A stretch of DNA of 59,151 bases from OPU3-GD-OMZ sp964515235. Its GTDB lineage: Bacteria > Pseudomonadota > Gammaproteobacteria > Methylococcales > Methylomonadaceae. The DNA lies in NCBI GenBank assembly GCA_964515235.1, contig CAZEVO010000011.1, forward strand, positions 1 through 59,151, written 5' to 3'. Position numbers and translations under genes: made by a program. Below are positions 25,567-35,212 of this stretch, one piece after another; within the stretch, counting starts at the first letter, position 1; each line of letters opens with the position of its first letter. Under the pieces are notes generated by a model. That model saw only the letters and a program-made list of their open reading frames with translations, had not been told where the DNA came from and made no database searches.

Positions 25567-26385
25567 TTAGTCTCTTAATAACTCATTGATACCGGTTTTG
25601 CTACGTGTACGCTCATCAACTTGTTTGATGATGACGGCGCAATATAAACTATGGCTACCATCTGCAGAAGGAAGGTTGCCTGAGACAACCACCGAGCCAG
25701 CTGGGATTCGGCCATAACTGATTTCACCCGTCATACGGTTGAATATTTTAGTGCTTTGGCCAATATAAACACCCATCGAGATCACAGAGCCTTGCTCAAC
25801 CACGACGCCTTCTACAATTTCAGAACGTGCACCAATAAAACAGTCGTCTTCAATGATGGTGGGGCCTGCTTGTAACGGTTCTAATACGCCGCCAATGCCA
25901 ACGCCACCAGATAAATGTACATTTTTGCCAATTTGCGCACAGGAGCCGACCGTGACCCAAGTATCAACCATGGTGCCACTATCGACATAAGCGCCAATAT
26001 TGACATAGGAAGGCATTAAAATTGCCCCTGGAGCAATGTAGGAGCCGTGACGTGCATTGGCATTGGGTACGACCCGAACGCCGGCTTTTTGGAAATCTTC
26101 AGGAGTATAGGTAGCAAACTTGGTTTCAACTTTATCGTAATAACGATTAACGCCGCCATCCATAACGCGGTTTTCATTAAGTCTGAAGGAAAGCAAAACT
26201 GCTTTTTTTAGCCATTGATTTACGACCCACTCGCCGCTTGATTTTTCAGCAACGCGGGCTTCGCCGCTATCGAGTAGGTTCATCGCTTGTTCAACAGCGC
26301 TGCGGACTTCAGGCGATGCTGTGCTGGGTGTGATCTCGGCACGGTTTTCAAAAGCGTTGTTAATAATGTTTTCTAGTTGTCTCAT
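25567..26385 (-). CDS. dapD: Tetrahydrodipicolinate N-succinyltransferase
   Basis: DapD uses succinyl-CoA to open tetrahydrodipicolinate in the succinylase route to diaminopimelate. It is a left-handed beta-helix trimer. Visible hallmarks are VRVVPNANARHGSYIAPGAILMPSYVNIGAYVD, GTMVDTWVTVGSCAQIG and GARSEIVEGVVVEQGSVISMGV. The ATG at 26385 (MRQLENII, 272 residues) is chosen because it matches the family length. An upstream in-frame ATG would overlap the end of dapC. It follows dapC by ten bases. Confidence 0.96.
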   Translation of the reverse strand: MRQLENIINNAFENRAEITPSTASPEVRSAVEQAMNLLDSGEARVAEKSSGEWVVNQWLKKAVLLSFRLNENRVMDGGVNRYYDKVETKFATYTPEDFQKAGVRVVPNANARHGSYIAPGAILMPSYVNIGAYVDSGTMVDTWVTVGSCAQIGKNVHLSGGVGIGGVLEPLQAGPTIIEDDCFIGARSEIVEGVVVEQGSVISMGVYIGQSTKIFNRMTGEISYGRIPAGSVVVSGNLPSADGSHSLYCAVIIKQVDERTRSKTGINELLRD

Positions 26386-26395
26386 GGTGATTTCT

Positions 26396-27592
26396 TTATA
26401 AAGTGTTAATAAAATTTTTAATACGGTAGGCTGCATCAATGCAGTCAGCTAATGGCGCGACCAGAGCCATTCTTACATGGTTTTCTCCTGGGTTTATACC
26501 GTGGGCCTCACGCGATAAAAAACTACCTGGGAGAACGGTCACATTTTCTAATGCAAAGAGCCCTCGCGCAAATTCCGTATCAGCGATGGTCGTTTTAAGC
26601 CAGATGTAAAAACTTCCTGGCGGTTGTGAAATTATACAGACATCTGAGAGGATTCTGATAACTGCATCGTATTTTTCACGATAATAAGTCCTGTTTTCAA
26701 GAACATGCTCCTCATCTTGCCAGGCTGCAATACTGGCTTGTTGAACGGGTAATGACATGGCGCAGCCGTGATAAGTGCGGTAATGCAGAAATTGTTTAAT
26801 TAAGTTTGCATCGCCGGCAACAAAACCTGATCGTAATCCCGGTGCGTTAGAGCGTTTAGAAAGGCTGTGAAAAATAACACAGCGATCAAATGTCTTATGA
26901 CCCAGTGTAAAAGCCGTTTGTAATAAGCCTTGAGGTGGGCAGTTCTCATCAGCATAAATTTCGCTGTAACATTCATCAGAAGCGATGACGAAGTCATAGC
27001 GTTGTGCAAGCGTGATTAGTTTTTTATGCGCACTTTGGTCCAGTACGCTACCAGAGGGGTTGCCGGGTGAACAGATGAAAAATAATTGACAACGTTCAAG
27101 AATGTCAGTTGGAATGTTGTCAAAGTCAGGGCAGTAATTATTGTCCGCCGTGGTGTTGAGGTAATAGGGTTCAGCACCAGCCAAAAGCGCTGCGCCTTCA
27201 TAAATCTGGTAGAAGGGGTTTGGCATAATGACGACGCCTTGCTGGTCGGGTTCAATAATGGTTTGCGTAAAAGCAAACAGTGCCTCACGAGTGCCATTGA
27301 CGGGTAATACATTTTTTTCGGCGCTCATCCACGACGAGTCTATGTCATAACGCTGGCAGACCCAATGTGCGATAGTTTGGCGTAGTTCATCGGTTCCGCG
27401 AGTGGTTGGGTAGCTCACTAAACTGGGTAAGTGTTGTTGTAGAGCTTGTTGAATAAATAATGGTGTCGGGTGTTTCGGTTCGCCAATGGACAATGCAATG
27501 GCGGATTTATCTGCGGGCGGAATAACGCCGTGCTTGAGTTGGTTGAGTTTCTCAAAGGGGTAAGGGTGTAAATGGTTTAATTTCGGGTTCAT
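26396..27592 (-). CDS. dapC: Succinyldiaminopimelate transaminase
   Basis: DapC is a class I/II PLP aminotransferase that makes N-succinyl-diaminopimelate from the 2-amino-6-keto acid with glutamate. The 398-residue protein shows SIGEPKHPTP near the start, NGTREALFAF, SPGNPSGSV, ASDECYSEIY and the Schiff-base Lys in HSLSKRSNAPGLRSGF. Its position directly upstream of dapD supports DapC over other class I aminotransferases. It is separated from the M48 protease gene by only three bases. Confidence 0.92.
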   Translation of the reverse strand: MNPKLNHLHPYPFEKLNQLKHGVIPPADKSAIALSIGEPKHPTPLFIQQALQQHLPSLVSYPTTRGTDELRQTIAHWVCQRYDIDSSWMSAEKNVLPVNGTREALFAFTQTIIEPDQQGVVIMPNPFYQIYEGAALLAGAEPYYLNTTADNNYCPDFDNIPTDILERCQLFFICSPGNPSGSVLDQSAHKKLITLAQRYDFVIASDECYSEIYADENCPPQGLLQTAFTLGHKTFDRCVIFHSLSKRSNAPGLRSGFVAGDANLIKQFLHYRTYHGCAMSLPVQQASIAAWQDEEHVLENRTYYREKYDAVIRILSDVCIISQPPGSFYIWLKTTIADTEFARGLFALENVTVLPGSFLSREAHGINPGENHVRMALVAPLADCIDAAYRIKNFINTL

Positions 27593-27595
27593 AGC

Positions 27596-28396
27596 TTAAG
27601 GTGTGCAGTGTGGCGTGTGACCTTGGGCATTGGCTTGTTGACTCAGTGCTAATGCGGTTGGCATGTGTTGACGTAATGTTTCAATACGACGGTGATAACT
27701 GGGATGGGTTGACAGGAATTCGGATGGTTGTTGTTTGTTGGTTTGAGCCATTTTTTGCCATAGAATAATGCTTTGCTGTGGGTCAAATCCGGCTTTTGCC
27801 ATTAATTCTAATCCGAGTGTATCCGCTTCTTGTTCATGAAGTCGGCTAAAAGGCAGGAGGATTCCGTAATGGCCGCCAACACCGAGAAGGCTGAGTGCTG
27901 TTTTCCCTATCAGGGTTTTAGGAGCGCTGAGCTTTTGACTGAGTAAGAGGCCTTGTTGTAAGGCAAATTTCTGGGATAACCGTTCATTGCTGTGACGGGC
28001 TAGAACATGGCTTATCTCATGACCAATAACGGTTGCGAGTTGGTCTGCGTTGTCAGTAAGCGCGAGTAGGCCACTATGAATGCCTATTTTGTTACCAGGC
28101 AAAGCAAAGGCGTTAGGGCTGTTATCGATGAACAAGGTGATTTCCCATGGCGCACTGTTAAGCGTTGTTGTCATTGCTTGGCTGATACAGTTAATATAGT
28201 CAACTTGGTGGCCTTGGGCGCGTATTTTTTTTGTTGCTTTTAGATCCTGAAAGGCAGTTATACCCATGCTGCTGATTTGTGTCTCGGGTATTAGGATCAG
28301 TTGTTTGCGCCCGGATGCTGTGGTTGCACAGCCGATTAGTGATATGAGGCCGATCAATAAAAGGGTGTGTTGAAAAAAAGTCATAAGGGTTTGCAT
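27596..28396 (-). CDS. M48 family zinc metalloprotease, lipoprotein
   Basis: The 266-residue protein has an N-terminal signal with a lipobox (LIGC, Cys23). The periplasmic peptidase has the zinc motif HEISH (126-130) and the third ligand Glu in EQEADTLGLELM. Its size and lipid anchor place it with LoiP/YggG- and Oma1-like proteases that clip misfolded or outer-membrane proteins. It lies between glnD and dapC on the same strand with gaps of seven and three bases, which suggests one transcript. The true substrate is unknown. Confidence 0.87.
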   Translation of the reverse strand: MQTLMTFFQHTLLLIGLISLIGCATTASGRKQLILIPETQISSMGITAFQDLKATKKIRAQGHQVDYINCISQAMTTTLNSAPWEITLFIDNSPNAFALPGNKIGIHSGLLALTDNADQLATVIGHEISHVLARHSNERLSQKFALQQGLLLSQKLSAPKTLIGKTALSLLGVGGHYGILLPFSRLHEQEADTLGLELMAKAGFDPQQSIILWQKMAQTNKQQPSEFLSTHPSYHRRIETLRQHMPTALALSQQANAQGHTPHCTP

Positions 28397-28403
28397 TATC
28401 GTC

Positions 28404-31076
28404 TTAATGCGTTAAAAGGGAGGTACGGGCGGCTAACTCATCGGTTAAACCCGTGAGTAAGTCATCTTTTAGACGATCAAGCTTTTTGAGGTCATTGATG
28501 CATTGGTGTTCTGGGTCGGTAATATAAAACCAGTCTTCTACGCGGCCACCAATGGTTGATATTTTAGCGTTATGTAGAACAATGTCATTGTTCTGAAAAA
28601 TATGTCCTATTTTAGCAAGCAGCCCCGGGTTATCAGTGCTGATGATTTCTAAAATAGTGTATTGTTTTTTAGGGTCAGGATGAAAACTAACTTGGGGTTT
28701 GATCGGGAAATATTTACCTTGACGCGATAGGCGGTTGATATTGTCACGGCCTTTGTAATTTTTGTTCTGTAATCGATGACTAATTTGAGCGCTTAAATTA
28801 ATTTCTTTAATCAGATTATTGATGGGTTCGCCTGATTGTTCAAGGACATGAAAACTGTTTAGGACATATTCGTTTTTTGCGGTGGTAATTCGGGCATCTA
28901 GGATCGATAAGCCGAGTTGATCGAGAATGTCTGCGCATAAGGAGAAGATTGGTCCAGTATCTTTGGTAAAGATAAAGACTTCAGCGCTGCCGCGTAGTGT
29001 TTGAGGTCTGAGTAGGACTAATGGCAGGTTGTGATTGTCGCTATCGATCGAGATGATGCCCAGCGTGTGCCAGACAATTTCGTCAGCAGAATATTTGATA
29101 AAGTAATTATTATCGAGATACTCCCACGCTTTCTCAATAGATTCAAGGCGAGCCCCTTTGTTGATCAGGTTGTTTTTAGCTTCATTCTGAGTGTCTTTTA
29201 TACGGTCTTGTTGGGCGATAGGATTTTCCAGTCCCTGTTCTAGGGCGGCATGGGTTGAAAGATAAAGTTCTTTTAACAAGCTGTCTTTCCAGGAATTCCA
29301 AAGCGTCGGGTTAGTGGCGCGGATATCAGCAACAGTCAGTAAATAAAGATGATTAAGGCGCTCGTGTGTACCGACTTGTTCTGCAAAAGCGTGAACAACT
29401 TCCGGGTCACTGATGTCTTTTTGTTGAGCCGTTGTCGACATAATCAGGTGGTGGCGTACAAGCCAGACAATGAGTGCGGTATCGGACTCAGAAATAGTGT
29501 GGTCTCGGCAAAATTCTCGGGCGATTTCTTGGCCATTAACCGAATGGTCGCCGCCAAGGCCTTTTGCAATATCATGAAAAAGGCCGGCCAGATAAAGCAC
29601 TTCAGGTCTTGGGATCAGTAGAAAAATATCGTTACAAAAGGGTACTTCATCATTGTGTTTATTAAGGGCGAAACGACGCATGTTTCTGATGACAAAAAGG
29701 GTGTGTTCGTCAACGGTATAAATATGAAATAAGTCGTACTGCATACGTGCAACAATGTTCTTAAAACAAGGCAGGTAGGCGGCTAACAAACCATAACGAT
29801 TCATTCTGCGTAGTTGCTGAGTTGTCCCTTCGGGTTGTTTCAGTATTGCCATAAATAAGTTGCGACACTCTTGCTGAGCGCGGAATTCATCGTCAATTAA
29901 ATGCAGGTTATTTTGAATCAGGCGAATTGTTTTAGCGCGAATACCTTTAATTTGAGTGTTTTGTTGACATAAAAGGAAAACTTCCAGTAAGGCTTTCGGC
30001 GAGCGATTAAAAAGATCGCTGTCTACCGCTTCGATATAACCATTGGAAATTTGAAAATCATTGTTTAATAATTCAGGTGGCTCATTTTGAATATTGATGA
30101 CTCGTTCTTGAAGTAATTGTAGTAGCACCTCATTCAGTCGTTCCAGACCGACTACAGTTTTAAAATAGAGCTGCATGAATTGCTCGATTGCATTATTTCC
30201 CGAAGCCTCAAAGCCAAATTGATCAGCAAGTTCCCGTTGAAAATCAAATAACAATCGGTTTTCATCTTTGCCGGTCAGGCAGTGTAAAGCATAGCGGATA
30301 CGCCATAATATTTGGGTGTCGGCAATGAGTTCTTGGTATTCTGCTGGTGATAAATAATTAAGCTCAATTAAAGATTGGGAATGCTTTTGCTGATAATGGC
30401 GATTAAAAACCCAGTTAAATGTTTGAATATCGCGAAGCCCACCAGGTCCTTCTTTAATATTGGGTTCAAGGTTGTAGGCTGTATCATAAAATTTATGATG
30501 TCGTTGCGCACGTTCTTTTAGTTTGGCGTCAAAAAACTGAGTCGAAGGCCACATGCGGTCAGTTGCTGTTTGATGATTGAGTTGTTCCAGAAGAGCGCTA
30601 TTGCCGGTAATTAAGCGTGACTCAATAATGCTGGTCATAACCGACTGATCTGATTTGGCGAGGGTTGTGCATTCTGTTAGCGTTCGAATACTTTGTCCGG
30701 GTTTTAGGCCAAAATCCCAAAGCGTGCTGGTAAATGTTTCCAATAACCGGGTTTGATTGGGGCTTAATGGGTCTTCGGTCAGTAAAATGAGGATATCGAC
30801 ATCTGAGTGGGGAAACATTTCTTGGCGGCCATAACCACCAATAGCGAGTAAAGCACCCAACTGAGCTTGGTCGCCTAAAACATGATCCCAGTAGGTGCTG
30901 AGTGTATCGTCAATGAGTTGTGAACGTTGTTGTAGCAGTGGGTCTACCGATTGATTCGGGTTGAACTGGTCGAAAGTTTTTTGCTGCTGCTTATGGAGTT
31001 CTTGCTTGACTAAAGTTGGGTAATTTTCCCTGCGCAACAGGTTTTTTAATGTTTCGATATAACAGGGTTCGGTCAT
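28404..31076 (-). CDS. glnD: Bifunctional PII uridylyltransferase / uridylyl-removing enzyme
   Basis: GlnD senses glutamine and adds or removes UMP on PII proteins. The 890-residue protein has an N-terminal nucleotidyltransferase with GGYGRQEMFPHSDVDIL (Asp92 and Asp94 bind metal), a glnD-type helical linker and an HD hydrolase around residues 490-510 (LFHDIAKGLGGDHS). Two ACT domains occupy about 705-790 and 815-890. It overlaps map by four bases. glnB is not in the window. Confidence 0.96.
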   Translation of the reverse strand: MTEPCYIETLKNLLRRENYPTLVKQELHKQQQKTFDQFNPNQSVDPLLQQRSQLIDDTLSTYWDHVLGDQAQLGALLAIGGYGRQEMFPHSDVDILILLTEDPLSPNQTRLLETFTSTLWDFGLKPGQSIRTLTECTTLAKSDQSVMTSIIESRLITGNSALLEQLNHQTATDRMWPSTQFFDAKLKERAQRHHKFYDTAYNLEPNIKEGPGGLRDIQTFNWVFNRHYQQKHSQSLIELNYLSPAEYQELIADTQILWRIRYALHCLTGKDENRLLFDFQRELADQFGFEASGNNAIEQFMQLYFKTVVGLERLNEVLLQLLQERVINIQNEPPELLNNDFQISNGYIEAVDSDLFNRSPKALLEVFLLCQQNTQIKGIRAKTIRLIQNNLHLIDDEFRAQQECRNLFMAILKQPEGTTQQLRRMNRYGLLAAYLPCFKNIVARMQYDLFHIYTVDEHTLFVIRNMRRFALNKHNDEVPFCNDIFLLIPRPEVLYLAGLFHDIAKGLGGDHSVNGQEIAREFCRDHTISESDTALIVWLVRHHLIMSTTAQQKDISDPEVVHAFAEQVGTHERLNHLYLLTVADIRATNPTLWNSWKDSLLKELYLSTHAALEQGLENPIAQQDRIKDTQNEAKNNLINKGARLESIEKAWEYLDNNYFIKYSADEIVWHTLGIISIDSDNHNLPLVLLRPQTLRGSAEVFIFTKDTGPIFSLCADILDQLGLSILDARITTAKNEYVLNSFHVLEQSGEPINNLIKEINLSAQISHRLQNKNYKGRDNINRLSRQGKYFPIKPQVSFHPDPKKQYTILEIISTDNPGLLAKIGHIFQNNDIVLHNAKISTIGGRVEDWFYITDPEHQCINDLKKLDRLKDDLLTGLTDELAARTSLLTH

Positions 31077-31837
31077 TTTTCTTCTTGGCGTAGGGTTAAA
31101 ATCTCTGAACCGGTTTCGGTCACTAGAATTGTGTGCTCGAATTGTGCTGAGAGCGAACGATCTTTGGTGACTGCGGTCCAGCCATCGGACAGGATTTTAA
31201 CGTTGCGTTTGCCGATATTGAGCATGGGTTCTATGGTAAAGATCATGCCGGGATCGATGGTCAAGCCTTGCCCTGATTTTCCAAAGTGTAAGACGTGGGG
31301 TTCTTCGTGGAATTTTTTTCCGATACCGTGGCCGCTAAATTCTCTGACAATTGAGTAACGGTTAGATTCTGCATATTTTTGTATGGCATAGCCGATGTCG
31401 CCGAGGGTAGCGCCGGGTTTGACTTGCTCAATGCCTTTAAAAAGTGATTCCTGTGTGACTTGAATCAGTCGTTTAGCATGAGGGCTGATCGTACCAACCG
31501 GAAACATTTTACTGGTATCGCCGTGATAACCGTCTTTGATAACAGTAATGTCGATGTTGACGATGTCGCCTTTTTTTAGTTTTTTAGGGCCCGGAATGCC
31601 ATGACAGACCTGAAAATTGATAGAGGTACAGATAGATTTTGGAAAGCCGCGGTAGTTAAGAGGGGCCGGTATAGCTTGTTGAGTCGTTACAATATAGTCA
31701 TGACAAAGCTGATCGAGCTCTTCTGTACTGATGCCTGGAACAACATGGGGTTCAATCATTTCAAGAACTTCAGCTGCGAGTTGGCCGGCGATACGCATTT
31801 TTGCAATATCCTCTGGGGTATTGATCGTGATGCTCAT
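31073..31837 (-). CDS. map: Methionine aminopeptidase, type I
   Basis: Map removes the initiator methionine from new proteins. The 254-residue type Ia enzyme carries the dimetal ligands in NIDITVIKDGYHGDTSKMF, the His in GHGIGKKFHEEPHV and the Glu residues in FTIEPML and QFEHTILVTE. It is divergent from rpsB, the usual gammaproteobacterial order, and its TGA overlaps the glnD start. Confidence 0.97.
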   Translation of the reverse strand: MSITINTPEDIAKMRIAGQLAAEVLEMIEPHVVPGISTEELDQLCHDYIVTTQQAIPAPLNYRGFPKSICTSINFQVCHGIPGPKKLKKGDIVNIDITVIKDGYHGDTSKMFPVGTISPHAKRLIQVTQESLFKGIEQVKPGATLGDIGYAIQKYAESNRYSIVREFSGHGIGKKFHEEPHVLHFGKSGQGLTIDPGMIFTIEPMLNIGKRNVKILSDGWTAVTKDRSLSAQFEHTILVTETGSEILTLRQEEK

Positions 31838-31890
31838 AAATGTATTTAAAGTTGTTTTGAGTTTAAAATGTTATTTTAGCAGATAAGAAA

Positions 31891-31919
31891 TTGTTTGTTG
31901 TCGTAAAATATGGTATAAA
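31891..31919 (+). promoter_or_regulatory. Sigma-70 promoter candidate for rpsB-tsf
   Basis: TTGTTT (31891-31896) and TATAAA (31914-31919) are separated by 17 bases. A transcript starting near 31926 would have a leader of about 145 bases, long enough to hold the S2-responsive leader known for gammaproteobacterial rpsB operons. I could not confirm that fold by eye. Confidence 0.45.
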
Positions 31920-32071
31920 GATCAGTTAATTCTCACACTTAATCGTCACGTTTGATAGGGTGCCTGTTTTTAGCTTTTTACTTGAGCCGAGCGGGTTGTC
32001 GAATGGGATAAGTGGAGGCGTAACCCTTTGCTTGACATAATCAGGCAGAATAATCTTTAGGAGTATTATAC

Positions 32072-32830
32072 ATGGCAGCAGTAACCATGCGTCAGATGTT
32101 AGAAGCTGGCGTTCATTTCGGTCATCAAACCCGTTATTGGAATCCAAAAATGGCACCGTTTATTTTTGGAGCTCGTAGTAGCATTCACATTGTCAACTTA
32201 GAAAAGACCTTGCCTCTATACAATGATGCAATGAATTTTGTCGGTAAAGTTGCGGCTAAAAAAGGCACGATCTTGTTCGTGGGTACCAAGAAAGCAGCAC
32301 GTAATACAGTGGTTGAAGAAGCCACTCGATGTGGTATGCCTTATGTCAACCATCGCTGGTTAGGTGGTATGCTGACTAATTTTAAAACGATTAAAAAATC
32401 TATTAATCGTTTAAAAGAATTAGAAGCGATGACGGCTGATGGAACGATTAATCAGCGTTTTAACAAGAAAGAAGCGCTAGGAATGCAGCGTGAAATGGAA
32501 AAGCTAGAGCGCAGTGTTGGCGGCATTAAAGACATGAGAGGTGTACCTGAAGCTATTTTTGTCTTTGATGTGGGCTATGAAAAGAATGCGGTTAATGAAG
32601 CTAAGAAATTAGGTATTCCGGTGATCGGTATCGTAGATACTAACAATTCTCCGGAATTAGTGGACTATATGATTCCAGGTAACGATGATTCGATTCGCGC
32701 GATTAAGCTTTATTGCCAATCAGCATCAGCGGCTGTTTTAGAAGCAAAAGCGGCTAATTTAGGCGGTGTTAAAGATGATTTCGTTGAGATGAAAGATGGT
32801 GCCAAAGCGGCAGAAGACGTAGCCGAATAG
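32072..32830 (+). CDS. rpsB: 30S ribosomal protein S2
   Basis: This 252-residue protein opens with MRQMLEAGVHFGHQTRYWNPKM and contains RWLGGMLTNFKTI and the GIVDTNNSPELVDYMIPGNDD segment, all S2 signatures. S2 joins late in small-subunit assembly and holds S1. AGGAG precedes the ATG. It heads the rpsB-tsf operon. Confidence 0.98.
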   Translation: MAAVTMRQMLEAGVHFGHQTRYWNPKMAPFIFGARSSIHIVNLEKTLPLYNDAMNFVGKVAAKKGTILFVGTKKAARNTVVEEATRCGMPYVNHRWLGGMLTNFKTIKKSINRLKELEAMTADGTINQRFNKKEALGMQREMEKLERSVGGIKDMRGVPEAIFVFDVGYEKNAVNEAKKLGIPVIGIVDTNNSPELVDYMIPGNDDSIRAIKLYCQSASAAVLEAKAANLGGVKDDFVEMKDGAKAAEDVAE

Positions 32831-32894
32831 GTTTTTAATTTAGTGAATTAACAATTTTCGTTAACGGTTTGTTGTGTTAGCGAATTTGAATTGA

Positions 32895-32920
32895 GCGCCT
32901 CCACTTATGGGGGCGTTTTT
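32895..32920 (+). terminator. Intergenic terminator/attenuator between rpsB and tsf
   Basis: CGCCTCC (32896-32902) pairs with GGGGGCG (32909-32915) across a six-base loop with one G-T pair, followed by five Ts. Placed between two co-transcribed genes, it should act as a partial terminator that lowers tsf relative to rpsB. Confidence 0.82.
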
Positions 32921-32952
32921 ATAGATAAAAGATAGTTTAAGGTGGAAAAGAC

Positions 32953-33831
32953 ATGAAAATTTCAGCGGCAATGGTAAAAGAACTGCGCGAAAGAACGGGC
33001 TCAGGGATGATGGAATGTAAACGTGCGTTAACTGCGGCAGAGGGTGATTTAGAGTTAGCGGTAGAGCAAATGCGTAAAGCAGGTTTAGCCAAAGCAGATA
33101 AAAAATCAGGGCGTATTGCAGCGGAAGGTACAATTGGCGTTAAAGTTAGTGATGACGGCAAAACGGTTGCAATGGTTGATGTGAACTGTGAAACAGATTT
33201 TGTTTCCAAAGGGGATGAGTTTAAAGGTTTTGCAGCTGATGTGGCACAGGCGGTCTTGTTGTCAGAGAGTGAAACGATTGATGATGTTAATGCTTTAGGC
33301 TTGGCGAACGGCCAAACGGTAGATGATGTGCGTCGTGAAATGATTGCTAAGTTAGGAGAGAATATCACAGTTAGACGTGTTCAAAAATTTGCTTCACAAG
33401 GTGGTACCTCTTGTTACCTGCATGGTAGTCGCATTGGCGTTATTGTCGAATTAGCAAAGGCAGATGACGTTTTAGGTAAAGATATTGCCATGCATGTGGC
33501 AGCGACTAAACCTTTTTGCGTGGCAGAAGATAACGTGCCTGCTGAGATGATTGACAAAGAAAAAGAAATTTTCGCTGCTCAGGCTGCAGAAAGTGGTAAG
33601 CCAGCAGCTATTATTGAAAAAATGGTAACCGGACGGATTAAGAAGTATTTAGCAGAAGTGACGTTATTAGGGCAGGCGTTTATTAAAGACGACAAACAAA
33701 CCGTTGCAAAGATCGTTGCCGATCAGGGTAATTCAGTGATTCGTTTTGAGCGCTTCGAAGTGGGTGAAGGCATTGAAAAGAAAGAAGAGAACTTTGCTGA
33801 TGAAGTCATGGCTCAAGTTCGCGGCGAATAA
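32953..33831 (+). CDS. tsf: Elongation factor Ts
   Basis: EF-Ts is the nucleotide exchange factor of EF-Tu. The 292-residue protein has the N-terminal UBA-like domain with ELRERTGSGMMECKRAL, the core with VDVNCETDFV and the C-terminal dimerisation part. AAGGTGG precedes the ATG. The hairpin upstream may tune its level. Confidence 0.98.
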   Translation: MKISAAMVKELRERTGSGMMECKRALTAAEGDLELAVEQMRKAGLAKADKKSGRIAAEGTIGVKVSDDGKTVAMVDVNCETDFVSKGDEFKGFAADVAQAVLLSESETIDDVNALGLANGQTVDDVRREMIAKLGENITVRRVQKFASQGGTSCYLHGSRIGVIVELAKADDVLGKDIAMHVAATKPFCVAEDNVPAEMIDKEKEIFAAQAAESGKPAAIIEKMVTGRIKKYLAEVTLLGQAFIKDDKQTVAKIVADQGNSVIRFERFEVGEGIEKKEENFADEVMAQVRGE

Positions 33832-33847
33832 GTTTTTCGCGTAAGGC

Positions 33848-33858
33848 TATGCTAGAAT
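33848..33858 (+). promoter_or_regulatory. Extended -10 promoter candidate for pyrH
   Basis: The sequence TGCTAGAAT (33850-33858) fits an extended -10 (TG-N-TAGAAT). The -35 region is weak. It lies in the 72-base gap before pyrH and could give independent expression of pyrH-frr. Confidence 0.4.
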
Positions 33859-33903
33859 CGCTCCACTTAGATTACGATATTATATAAAGTAAGGAGACTC
33901 GTT

Positions 33904-34632
33904 ATGACTGATATGATTTGTCGACGTATTTTGCTGAAGTTAAGTGGTGAAGCGTTGATGAGTGAAGAGGGAGGCAGCATAGATGCTAGAATCCTGAAGC
34001 GGTTAGCCACTGAAATCAAGGAATTATGTGACGCGGGTGTTGAAGTGGGGCTGGTTATCGGTGGTGGTAATATCCTGCGTGGTGCGCAAAAAGCCTCTGA
34101 AGGGTTAGACCGGGTAACCAGTGACCACATGGGGATGTTGGCAACAGTGATTAATGCGATGGCCATGCAGGATGCTTTAGAATGTATTGATCAACCGGTA
34201 CGGGTGATGTCGGCTTTGCAAATTAATCAGGTTTGTGAAGATTATATTCGTCGCCGTGCGGTTCGGCATTTGGAGAAAGGTCGGGTGGCTATTTTTGCAG
34301 CGGGAATGGGTAACCCTTTTTTTACCACGGATTCTGCTGCCAGTCTGCGGGCTGTTGAAATTAATGCCGACCTTTTAATTAAAGCAACCAAAGTGGAAGG
34401 GGTTTATTCGTCTGATCCTGCAAAAGATAGTAATGCCGTGTTGTATAAGCAACTTACTTTTGATGAGGCGCTTGATCAGCGGTTAGGCGTTATGGACGCA
34501 ACGGCTTTAGTGTTGTGTCGTGATAATAATTTATCACTGCGCGTCATGAATATTTTTGAGCCCGGAGCAATTATGCGATTGATGCAGGGTGAGGATTTAG
34601 GATCTTTAATAACAGCTAGAGGTGGGGCATGA
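33904..34632 (+). CDS. pyrH: UMP kinase
   Basis: PyrH phosphorylates UMP to UDP and is the bacterial amino-acid-kinase-fold enzyme, regulated by GTP and UTP. The 242-residue protein shows RRILLKLSGEALM, GLVIGGGNILRG, AAGMGNPFFTTDSAA and VEGVYSSDPAKD. AAGGAG precedes the ATG. Its stop overlaps the frr start as ATGA. Confidence 0.97.
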   Translation: MTDMICRRILLKLSGEALMSEEGGSIDARILKRLATEIKELCDAGVEVGLVIGGGNILRGAQKASEGLDRVTSDHMGMLATVINAMAMQDALECIDQPVRVMSALQINQVCEDYIRRRAVRHLEKGRVAIFAAGMGNPFFTTDSAASLRAVEINADLLIKATKVEGVYSSDPAKDSNAVLYKQLTFDEALDQRLGVMDATALVLCRDNNLSLRVMNIFEPGAIMRLMQGEDLGSLITARGGA

Positions 34633-35186
34633 TTAGTGATATAGAACAAGAAGCTTCTGCACGAATGACCAAAAGTGTTGAAGCAGTAAAGCAAGCCTTT
34701 TTGAAAATAAGAACCGGGCGAGCGCATCCCAGTTTATTAAATCAAATACAAGTGTCGTACTACGGTACTGATACAGCCTTAACACAGGTTGCCAACGTTG
34801 CTGTGGAAGATTCCAGAACGTTAACAGTTACACCGTGGGAACAAGGGATGGTACAGGCCATAGAAAAAGCGATTTTGGCCTCTGATATGGGGTTGAATCC
34901 TGCAACAACCGGCACCGTGATTCGTATACCATTGCCACCATTAACAGAAGAACGGCGTCGTGATTTAGTGAAATTAGTAAAACATGAGGTGGAAAACGGA
35001 CGGATTTCAATCCGTAGTATTCGTCGGGATGCTAATTCCGATATTAAAGAAGCATTGAAAGAGAAAATGATTTCTGAAGACGAGTCCCGTAAAGGTGAAG
35101 AAAAGATTCAAAAGCTAACCGATAGTTATGTTAAAGCGGTGGAAAAACTTTTGGAAGAAAAAGAAGCGGATTTAATGTCTTTTTAG
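34629..35186 (+). CDS. frr: Ribosome recycling factor
   Basis: RRF splits the post-termination ribosome with EF-G. The 185-residue protein has the expected length and motifs: KIRTGRAHPSLLNQIQVSYYG, LTVTPWEQGMVQAIEKAI, IPLPPLTEERRRDLVKLV and SIRSIRRDAN. It is translationally coupled to pyrH. Confidence 0.98.
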   Translation: MISDIEQEASARMTKSVEAVKQAFLKIRTGRAHPSLLNQIQVSYYGTDTALTQVANVAVEDSRTLTVTPWEQGMVQAIEKAILASDMGLNPATTGTVIRIPLPPLTEERRRDLVKLVKHEVENGRISIRSIRRDANSDIKEALKEKMISEDESRKGEEKIQKLTDSYVKAVEKLLEEKEADLMSF

Positions 35187-35212
35187 TTTTTTTAAGTTGA
35201 ACAGATAAAGAA

